Shown in pieces: positions 1 through 5,456 of a stretch of 9,008 nt of DNA. A program made the position numbers and the translations under genes. Positions within the stretch are counted from its first letter, which is position 1. The number at the start of each line of letters is the position of its first letter. The DNA comes from Oscillospiraceae bacterium (lineage in GTDB: Bacteria; Bacillota; Clostridia; Oscillospirales; Ruminococcaceae), in the NCBI GenBank assembly GCA_019420135.1, contig JAHZHS010000078.1:838-9845 (forward strand). The letters are read 5' to 3'. The notes beneath the pieces are model-generated. The model was not told the origin of the DNA, did no database searches, and saw only the letters and a list, made by a program, of their open reading frames with translations.

Positions 1-1126
1 TGCAATAGGTCACCATGGCATCCAATCGCATGGCATCCCGCTGCTCCACTTCCGCTCTCTGTTCGGGCGTCAGCTCATCATTGTCGTGGGTATTGCGGAT
101 AAAATACTGAGCCGTCTGAATATCTCCCAGGGAAAACAGCAGAATACATTCGGCCGGTTCTCCGTCACGGCCGGCTCGCCCTGCCTCCTGGTAGTAACTT
201 TCCAGATTTTTCGGCATGTTATAATGCAGTACATAGCTGACATTGGACTTGTCAATACCCATACCGAAAGCATTGGTCGCCACCATGACCCGGCTTTTGT
301 CGTAGACAAAGTCCTCCTGATTTTTTTCCCGCTCCTCCGGGTCAAGTCCGGCATGGTAGCGCGTTGCCTGGATTCCGACGGATCGCAGCTCCCGGCAGAG
401 GGATTCTACGCTGCGACGGGTGGCACAGTATACGATGCCGCTCTTGCCGGGATGGTCCAGAATATAGTCCTCGATATACCGTTCCTTGTCTCTCGGTCTG
501 GCTACACCGAAATAGAGGTTCGGCCGGTCAAAGCCGGTGGTGATACAAAGCGGGTTTTGCAGTCCCAGCAGCTGAGCGACATCCTGCTTCACCTGTGCCG
601 TGGCCGTGGCCGTGAACGCCCCCACTGCCGGGCGAACCGGCAGACTCTGGATAAAGTCTGCAATTTTCAGATAACTGGGGCGGAAATCCTGTCCCCACTG
701 GGAGACGCAATGAGCCTCATCCACAGCCACCAGAGAGATTTCCGCGCTCTGGGTCAGATAGGAAAAACCTGCTGTGGGCAGCCGTTCCGGCGCCACATAC
801 AAGATTTTGTACCGGCCGTCCATAGCGTCCCTGAGCACCTGCCGGTACTGCTCCTCCTGCTGGGAAGAGTTGAGGCAGGCTGCCGGGATTCCGGCTTCCT
901 CCAGGGCGGTCACCTGATCTTTCATCAATGAAATCAGCGGTGAAATGACCAGCGTCATCCCCGGCAGCAGCATGGCCGGCACCTGATAGCAGACCGACTT
1001 TCCTGCCCCTGTGGGCATGACACCAAGTACATCCCGTCCGGACAACAATGCCTCGACCAGGGATTTCTGGCCGGGCCGGAATTCTTCATGCCCGAAATAT
1101 TGCTTTAAAATCGTATATGGATCCAT
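1..1126 (-). CDS. recQ: ATP-dependent DNA helicase RecQ, N-terminal part (3' end outside window)
   Basis: Superfamily 2 3'-5' DNA helicase that unwinds forked and recombination intermediates in DNA repair; cytoplasmic. 375 residues are visible and the helicase motifs appear in order: motif 0 FRPGQ (16-20), Walker A MPTGAGKS (37-44), DEAH (136-139) followed by CVSQWGQDFRPSY, TATA (173-176), GIVYCATR (230-237), VATNAFGMGIDK (282-293) and QEAGRAGRDG (313-322). The window ends exactly at Cys375 in RLDAMVTYC, which matches the first zinc-ligand cysteine of the RecQ zinc domain, so the rest of that domain, the winged helix and any HRDC domain lie outside. Family members are usually about 600 residues or more. 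The ATG at 1126 is preceded by AAGGA (1135-1139) with an 8-base spacer, and a sigma-70-type promoter lies 62 bases upstream. No frameshift or lost catalytic residue is seen. Family assignment is very secure; whether the full protein is intact cannot be judged. Confidence 0.96.
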   Translation of the reverse strand, partial: MDPYTILKQYFGHEEFRPGQKSLVEALLSGRDVLGVMPTGAGKSVCYQVPAMLLPGMTLVISPLISLMKDQVTALEEAGIPAACLNSSQQEEQYRQVLRDAMDGRYKILYVAPERLPTAGFSYLTQSAEISLVAVDEAHCVSQWGQDFRPSYLKIADFIQSLPVRPAVGAFTATATAQVKQDVAQLLGLQNPLCITTGFDRPNLYFGVARPRDKERYIEDYILDHPGKSGIVYCATRRSVESLCRELRSVGIQATRYHAGLDPEEREKNQEDFVYDKSRVMVATNAFGMGIDKSNVSYVLHYNMPKNLESYYQEAGRAGRDGEPAECILLFSLGDIQTAQYFIRNTHDNDELTPEQRAEVEQRDAMRLDAMVTYC

Positions 1127-1187
1127 TCACTTCATCCTTGTTTGTGATGAGAGATCTTCCCTTTCAGGGGCGATCCTTCCAGTAAAT

Positions 1188-1216
1188 AGTGTAGGGCAAA
1201 CGCCTTGCTCCGTCAA
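1188..1216 (-). promoter_or_regulatory. Sigma-70/A-type promoter of recQ
   Basis: On the minus strand, TTGACG (1211-1216) and TACACT (1188-1193) are separated by exactly 17 bases. The pair lies between the terminator of the upstream gene and the recQ ribosome binding site, giving a leader of roughly 55 bases. This suggests recQ is transcribed independently. Based on sequence match only. Confidence 0.7.
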
Positions 1217-1283
1217 GCAAAGAAAGCGGTGGTTTTTCCGCCTTATGTTTTTTCCCTTCCGGCGGCAACCGCAAGCCCTCATT

Positions 1284-1325
1284 TTACAAAAAATCCGGTC
1301 GCGAAACCTTTCGCAGCCGGATTTT
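1284..1325 (-). terminator. Intrinsic terminator of the 1376-2383 membrane protein gene
   Basis: The arms at 1290-1306 and 1309-1325 pair over 17 positions with one 2x2 internal mismatch. The core is AAAATCCGG / CCGGATTTT plus GCGAAA / TTTCGC around a very tight loop. Read on the minus strand the hairpin ends in a run of six T. It sits about 50 bases beyond the stop codon at 1376 and just upstream of the recQ promoter, so it separates the two transcription units. Confidence 0.85.
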
Positions 1326-1375
1326 GCATTTTCACGGGGTTGCCGTGTCAGGGCATATATGCCGATGATTTTGTA

Positions 1376-2383
1376 TCAGGCGTAGTCCTGAACCAGGAAC
1401 ATGGCCTTGATGGCAACGACCTCATTGTATTCGTCCTGCTCCACCTGTACATCGGCATTGAGGGCTTTGAGGTCCTGTTTGACGATTTCCAGCGCCTGAG
1501 GAATTTCCACCGCCCGGCCTTCCCGGATGACTCGTTCCATACGGGTCAGAACTACCGGATGGGCATAGCGCGCAGGGACAGGAAACTCCCCGTATCCCGC
1601 CAGATACTCCTCCATCTTTTTGACTGCACGCTCGGCTCGGGCCAGAATTGCCCTGCGGTTATTGCGTGCAGTGGGCAACACGCTGGCACCGGAAAACAGA
1701 AAGATTGCAGCCAGTCCGAACAGCGTAAAGTATATGGCAAAGGTTCCCTGGTGAAGGAGCGAATAGATTCCATACGCCAATGCAGCTACACCAAGCAGTG
1801 TAATGGCAAGAGCTACCCAGCGGTAGGCCGGTTTGCTGATGAGAAGCGCCCGCTTACGGCGTGCCGATGCACTGAGTTCCTCCGACAGTTCCGGCTTTTT
1901 GGCAAGATACGCGGCAGCATCCTCCAGCCGTTCTATATTTTTGCGGGCACGGTTGGAAAGCTCGGGCAGGATTTTTGCCGCACGCTCGGCATCCCGGCGG
2001 CGAAGCTTTTCCTCCGCGGCGGCACTCATCCGTTTGAGTCCGGGGCGGACGGCCTCGATACGGGCCAGCATCCGATCCACATCCTCCTCATACTTAAAGG
2101 TGAACTGCCGCGATTTGCCGCTGTCAAATTCCACGACCAGATAAGGGATGGATCCGAAAATGCCTTTGCCCGTATATCCACCCTTGCTCATGGCGATGCG
2201 CTTGTACACCCGCTGTACGCTGTCAAAAGGAATATAGTAGCAGCGGTCCAGCAACATATTGTTGAGATACAGCGCCTTCTGTCCCACGCCGCACGGGCCG
2301 TATTTTTTGCAGGACTTTTTGTCCGCCCTGAGTTCATCCTCCGGCAGAGACATATTGCTCAGGCATCTGGGTTTAAGGTACAT
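1376..2383 (-). CDS. Uncharacterised two-helix membrane protein with possible PH-like N-terminal domain
   Basis: I do not recognise a named family. The 335-residue protein starts at ATG 2383, chosen because GGAGG (2393-2397) lies 9 bases upstream; the frame stays open further upstream, but that stretch covers the terminator of the preceding gene. Residues 1-50 hold four cysteines (C7, C25, C31, C48). Residues 48-107 look like a small beta-rich domain (YYIPFDSVQRVYKR, a GKGIFGS turn, YLVVEFDSG, FTFKYEEDVDRML), resembling bacterial PH-type domains; this is inference. A charged, probably coiled-coil helix spans about 105-180. Two hydrophobic helices follow at about 188-210 and 214-236, then a second charged helical region and a soluble tail to 335. 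With two membrane helices both long soluble parts should be on one side, likely the cytoplasm. The gene lies 111 bases downstream of cstA on the same strand, beyond a terminator; no convincing promoter of its own was seen, so readthrough from cstA is possible. Function unknown. Confidence 0.8.
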   Translation of the reverse strand: MYLKPRCLSNMSLPEDELRADKKSCKKYGPCGVGQKALYLNNMLLDRCYYIPFDSVQRVYKRIAMSKGGYTGKGIFGSIPYLVVEFDSGKSRQFTFKYEEDVDRMLARIEAVRPGLKRMSAAAEEKLRRRDAERAAKILPELSNRARKNIERLEDAAAYLAKKPELSEELSASARRKRALLISKPAYRWVALAITLLGVAALAYGIYSLLHQGTFAIYFTLFGLAAIFLFSGASVLPTARNNRRAILARAERAVKKMEEYLAGYGEFPVPARYAHPVVLTRMERVIREGRAVEIPQALEIVKQDLKALNADVQVEQDEYNEVVAIKAMFLVQDYA

Positions 2384-2415
2384 GTCCGGTTTCCTCCCGA
2401 TCAATTTCGTCTGCC

Positions 2416-2458
2416 ATAAAATCAGCACAGGGGCCGCTGCATTGCAACGGCCCCGTGC
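2416..2458 (-). terminator. Terminator downstream of cstA
   Basis: A GC-rich hairpin pairs GCACAGGGGCCG (2425-2436) with CGGCCCCGTGC (2448-2458), with one bulged A. On the minus strand it is followed by GATTTT. The stem is strong but the T-run has only four bases, so termination may be partial and let transcription into the next gene. Confidence 0.7.
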
Positions 2459-2494
2459 AGACGTGAAAAATGACAGCCTGTATGGATACAAAAC

Positions 2495-3970
2495 TTATTT
2501 GTTTGCAGCAGGTGCGGGCTTCTTGGTGGCACGCAGGAACAGCCCCAGGAAGAGAATTGCCACAATGATGCCGGCAGGATAGGCCACCGTTGCACCGATG
2601 CCGAAGGCACCCAGGCATTCCGGCGCCATGCAGAAGTAGGTAATGGACACCGCCGTCATGAAAGTGGCGGGAACTGCCGTGATCCAGTAATTCTTCTTGT
2701 TGCGGAAGAGGTACATGGAAGCAGCCCACAGAACAATCATGGCCAGCGTCTGGTTGGTCCAGCTGAAGTAACGCCAGATAACGGTGTAGTCGATGGCGCC
2801 CAGCGCATTGCCGACGCCAAGGATAGCGCCAACGCCCAGAACGGGAATGCAGAGCTTCAAACGGTTGACCCAGGTATTCTGGTCGATCTTGAGCCAGTCA
2901 GCCAGGGTCAGACGGGCAGAACGGAATGCGGTATCGCCGGAGGTGATGGGGCAGGCAATGACGCCCAGCATGGCAAGCACAACACCGACGCCGCCCATCG
3001 TCTTGATGCAGACATCATAGATTGCAGCAGACTGGCCGTCGGCCAGGATCTCGGACAGGCCGGTGTTCAGACCGCCGGTAACCTCATAGATGGAGCATCC
3101 GGCTGCCGCCCAGATCAGAGCGATAACGCCCTCGCAGACCATGGCGCCATAGAAGACGAAGTGACCCTGTTTCTCACTCTTCATGCAGCGGGCCATCAGA
3201 GGAGACTGGGTGGAATGGAAGCCGGAGATCGCGCCGCAGGCGACCGTGATGAACATAAAGCTCCAGATCGGCGTTCCGGAAGGATGCATGTTGTACAGAT
3301 GATCCCAGATCTCGGGGATGACGTAGTTGGGATTAGTAATGATGCCGAAGGCAACGCCCACAGCCATGACAAGCAGGCAGATGCCGAACAGCGGGTAGAT
3401 CTTGCCGATCACCGCGTCAATGGAGATAAAGGTCGCGATGAAGTAATAGATCAGGATGATAACCAGCCAGAACAGCGTGGTGGCAAAAATACCGCCCACC
3501 CCTGCATTCTTGAACAGGGTAACGATCAGCCCGGCAGGTCCCACTGCAAACACAGTGCCGACCATGATCAGCAGCACAACCGAGAAGACACGCATGATGT
3601 TCTTCATGGTATTGCCCAGATAATTGCCGGTAATCTCCGCGACAGAAGCGCCATCCTCGCGCTCGCTCATCATGCCGGAGAAATAGTCATGCACACCGCC
3701 TGCAAAGATGGTGCCGAAGGTGATCCAAAGGAACACCACCGGCCCCCACAAAGCGCCCTGCATGGCACCGAAAATCGGGCCCAGGCCTGCGATGTTGAGC
3801 AGCTGGATCAAGAACAGCTTCCATTGGGGAAGAACCACGTAATCAACGCCGTCATTAATCCGCACGGCGGGGGTTTCGCGGTCATCCGGGCCAAAGGTGT
3901 TGTCCACCACTTTACCATAGGTAAAGTAGCCAACGATCAGCAGCACCAGGCAGACAATAAAACTAACCAT
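2495..3970 (-). CDS. cstA: CstA-family carbon starvation / peptide or pyruvate transporter, short form
   Basis: Integral membrane transporter of the CstA/BtsT family, whose studied members take up peptides or pyruvate when carbon is scarce. The 491-residue protein carries family signature stretches: GPIFGAMQGALWGP (64-77), GGVHDYFSGMMSERE (91-105), SGFHSTQSPL (249-258), SGDTAFRSARL (344-354) and FSWTNQTLA (402-410). Around a dozen hydrophobic segments span the protein, which ends in a short lysine/alanine-rich cytoplasmic-type tail. It is much shorter than E. coli CstA (about 700 residues) but in the size range of short clostridial forms. The start is ATG 3970, preceded by AAGGAGG (3979-3985) with an 8-base spacer; an upstream ATG at 4057 in the same frame would lie upstream of the -10 element, so it is not used. 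It has its own promoter and a leader palindrome. No LytTR-type two-component partner is seen nearby. The family is secure; the substrate (peptides or pyruvate) cannot be told from sequence. Confidence 0.94.
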   Translation of the reverse strand: MVSFIVCLVLLIVGYFTYGKVVDNTFGPDDRETPAVRINDGVDYVVLPQWKLFLIQLLNIAGLGPIFGAMQGALWGPVVFLWITFGTIFAGGVHDYFSGMMSEREDGASVAEITGNYLGNTMKNIMRVFSVVLLIMVGTVFAVGPAGLIVTLFKNAGVGGIFATTLFWLVIILIYYFIATFISIDAVIGKIYPLFGICLLVMAVGVAFGIITNPNYVIPEIWDHLYNMHPSGTPIWSFMFITVACGAISGFHSTQSPLMARCMKSEKQGHFVFYGAMVCEGVIALIWAAAGCSIYEVTGGLNTGLSEILADGQSAAIYDVCIKTMGGVGVVLAMLGVIACPITSGDTAFRSARLTLADWLKIDQNTWVNRLKLCIPVLGVGAILGVGNALGAIDYTVIWRYFSWTNQTLAMIVLWAASMYLFRNKKNYWITAVPATFMTAVSITYFCMAPECLGAFGIGATVAYPAGIIVAILFLGLFLRATKKPAPAANK

Positions 3971-3996
3971 CACTGCTTCCTCCTTATCAGATTTCC

Positions 3997-4019
3997 GGTT
4001 CACCCGCGCGGGGCGAACC
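3997..4019 (-). promoter_or_regulatory. Palindrome / hairpin in the cstA leader
   Basis: Read on the minus strand, GGTTCGCCC and GGGTGAACC form 9-base arms around a CGCGC loop, with a single G-T pair. It lies between the predicted cstA transcription start and its ribosome binding site, ending 11 bases before AAGGAGG. It could be an RNA hairpin affecting translation or mRNA stability, or a DNA operator for a dimeric repressor. No T-run follows, so it is not an intrinsic terminator. Confidence 0.5.
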
Positions 4020-4036
4020 TGCTTCTCGCAATTCTC

Positions 4037-4064
4037 ATTATAGCCTCTTGTGTCCAAAATTCAA
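4037..4064 (-). promoter_or_regulatory. Sigma-70/A-type promoter of cstA
   Basis: On the minus strand a consensus -10 TATAAT (4037-4042) lies 16 bases from TTGAAT (4059-4064). A strongly A/T-rich stretch (about 4068-4105), resembling an UP element, lies directly upstream of the -35 element. The predicted leader is about 60 bases. The perfect -10 and AT-rich upstream block suggest a strong basal promoter that may need repression or catabolite control. Confidence 0.8.
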
Positions 4065-4251
4065 CACTTTATTCACAAATATTTTTTTATTTATTCATAT
4101 TTTTTGGAGATTTTCGATAACGTTTTTTCATTTTTCGTTGCTCCGTTCATTTTGTTCCCTCTCCATGCTGCGGCAGGGGCCAATCCTTTGGAAATCGAAT
4201 GCACTTGCACATAAAATTCCGGTTCTCCGGCTGCTTTTTCCCATTCCTGCC

Positions 4252-4280
4252 TTGCACCCTTCTGCCCGGCGCGATACAAT
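4252..4280 (+). promoter_or_regulatory. Sigma-70/A-type promoter of the FMN hydroxyacid dehydrogenase gene
   Basis: TTGCAC (4252-4257) and TACAAT (4275-4280) are separated by 17 bases. Transcription would start near 4287, giving a leader of about 60 bases. It is divergent from the cstA promoter, with about 190 bases between the two -35 elements. Confidence 0.75.
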
Positions 4281-4295
4281 AGGGCTGTACATGGT

Positions 4296-4324
4296 GCAGA
4301 CCACATGTCTGCCCGCATTTTTTT
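4296..4324 (+). promoter_or_regulatory. Leader hairpin followed by a T-run, possible attenuator
   Basis: GCAGAC (4296-4301) and GTCTGC (4307-4312) form a perfect 6-base stem with loop CACAT. After five bases comes a run of seven T (4318-4324). It lies between the predicted transcription start and the AGGAG ribosome binding site at 4331. The stem is short and the gap to the T-run is longer than in a typical terminator, so any termination would be weak. Confidence 0.3.
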
Positions 4325-4346
4325 GGTAAGAGGAGCGCGTACAACA

Positions 4347-5360
4347 ATGACATACCAGGAAGTTTTACAGTCTGCAAAAGGCCAGATGGGCCCCTGCAAG
4401 GTTTGTCCCGTCTGTGATGGCCGTGCCTGCCGCAATACCATGCCCGGCCCCGGTGCCAAGGGCGTGGGCGATGGTGCAGTCCGCAACTACAATGCCTGGC
4501 AGAATGTTCGCGTCAATATGGACACTATCTGTGCTTCCGGCACACCGGATACCTCGGTGGAGCTGTTTGGACACCGCTTTGCCCTGCCCGTCTTTGCCGG
4601 CCCGGTAGGAGCGGTACAGCTGCATTACGGCAACAAATATGACGACACCGCCTACAATGAGATTCTGGTGGCGGCCTGCCGGGACAGCGGGATTCTGGCT
4701 TTCACCGGCGACGGCACCAACCCTGCCGTGATGGTGGCCGCCTGCCAGGCAATCAAGGCAGTGGACGGCTTCGGCATTCCCACGGTGAAGCCCTGGGATG
4801 TGGCAACTGTGGCGGAAAAGATGAAACTGGTGCGGGAGAGCGGTGCTTTTGCCGCCGCCATGGACATTGACGCTGCCGGCCTGCCTTTCCTGAAAAACCT
4901 GAATCCGCCGGCCGGCAGCAAGACGGTGGAAGATCTGGCGCAGATCATTTCCGACGCCAAGGTGCCTTTTATCGTCAAGGGCATCATGACGGTGCGCGGA
5001 GCGGAAAAAGCCGTCGCCGCCGGTGCCTCCGCCATTATTGTCTCCAACCATGGCGGCCGTGTTCTGGATCAGACTCCCGCCACCGCGGAGGTTCTGCCCG
5101 AGATCGTTGACGCGGTTGCCGGGCGCTGCACTGTCCTGGTGGACGGCGGTATCCGCAGCGGTGTGGATGTTTTCAAGGCCCTGGCCATGGGTGCTTCCGG
5201 CGTACTGATTGCCCGTCCCTTTGTCAATGCCGTATACGGCGCTGCTGCCGAGGGCGTCAAGGCGCTGGTGGACAAGCTTCAGTCCGAGCTGTCCGACACC
5301 ATGTCCATGTGCGGCGCCCACAGCATTTCTGAAATCAGCCGGGATATGATCCGCCTGTAA
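4347..5360 (+). CDS. Short FMN-dependent alpha-hydroxy-acid dehydrogenase-like protein with N-terminal Cys cluster
   Basis: FMN enzyme of the L-lactate dehydrogenase/glycolate oxidase family, predicted to oxidise a 2-hydroxy acid; cytoplasmic TIM barrel, 337 residues. Family hallmarks are VKGI (catalytic-region Lys211), SNHGGRVLD with the active-site His235 and substrate-binding Arg238, and the FMN phosphate-binding DGGIRSGVDVFKALAMGA (266-283). The usual N-terminal tyrosine motif and the QLYVYKD segment of glycolate oxidase are not seen, so the substrate pocket has diverged. Residues 17-28 carry C-x2-C-x2-C-x4-C (C17, C20, C23, C28), which could bind an Fe-S cluster or zinc; similar N-termini are familiar from clostridial proteins annotated only as alpha-hydroxy-acid oxidising. 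ATG 4347 is preferred because AGGAG (4331-4335) lies 11 bases upstream; an in-frame ATG at 4305 has no ribosome binding site. In an anaerobe the acceptor is unlikely to be oxygen. It has its own promoter and terminator. The family is secure; substrate and acceptor are unknown. Confidence 0.9.
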   Translation: MTYQEVLQSAKGQMGPCKVCPVCDGRACRNTMPGPGAKGVGDGAVRNYNAWQNVRVNMDTICASGTPDTSVELFGHRFALPVFAGPVGAVQLHYGNKYDDTAYNEILVAACRDSGILAFTGDGTNPAVMVAACQAIKAVDGFGIPTVKPWDVATVAEKMKLVRESGAFAAAMDIDAAGLPFLKNLNPPAGSKTVEDLAQIISDAKVPFIVKGIMTVRGAEKAVAAGASAIIVSNHGGRVLDQTPATAEVLPEIVDAVAGRCTVLVDGGIRSGVDVFKALAMGASGVLIARPFVNAVYGAAAEGVKALVDKLQSELSDTMSMCGAHSISEISRDMIRL

Positions 5361-5384
5361 CAGCCGCTTTCTTCAACTCCATAC

Positions 5385-5422
5385 AAAAGACCTGCCGGGA
5401 TAACGACCGGCAGGTCTTTTTT
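5385..5422. terminator. Bidirectional terminator between convergent genes
   Basis: A perfect 14-base stem, AAAAGACCTGCCGG (5385-5398) and CCGGCAGGTCTTTT (5407-5420), encloses an 8-base loop. T-runs occur in both readings: six T on the plus strand and four on the minus strand. It lies 24 bases beyond the plus-strand stop (5360) and 36 bases beyond the minus-strand stop (5457), so it can serve both genes. Confidence 0.92.
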
Positions 5423-5456
5423 GTCTTCCAATCCACGGGAGTGCTGCATGCGGGTC

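Noticed and set aside
86..931. 281-codon open frame on the plus strand over recQ
   Set aside because: The opposite strand encodes a complete set of RecQ helicase motifs; this frame is its antisense shadow.
1205..2419. 404-codon open frame on the plus strand
   Set aside because: It runs antisense to the membrane protein gene, crosses that gene's terminator, has no ribosome binding site, and its translation shows no domain-like pattern. It is a by-product of high GC content.
2384..2491. N-terminal extension of the membrane protein to 2491
   Set aside because: The extra 36 residues would cover the cstA terminator hairpin, while the internal ATG at 2383 has a well-spaced GGAGG site.
3971..4057. 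N-terminal extension of CstA to 4057
   Set aside because: The extra 29 residues are charged, unlike the family's N-terminal membrane helix, and their start would lie upstream of the -10 promoter element.
3161..4120. 319-codon open frame on the plus strand over cstA
   Set aside because: Antisense to cstA and its promoter, with a histidine- and aspartate-rich low-quality translation and no start signals.
4091..4486. 131-codon open frame on the minus strand across the divergent intergenic region
   Set aside because: It overlaps the start and promoter of the FMN enzyme gene and the upstream AT-rich block of the cstA promoter, without a ribosome binding site.
4365..5321. 318-codon open frame on the minus strand over the FMN enzyme
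   Set aside because: Antisense shadow of a well-supported gene; glycine/histidine-rich with no recognisable domain.
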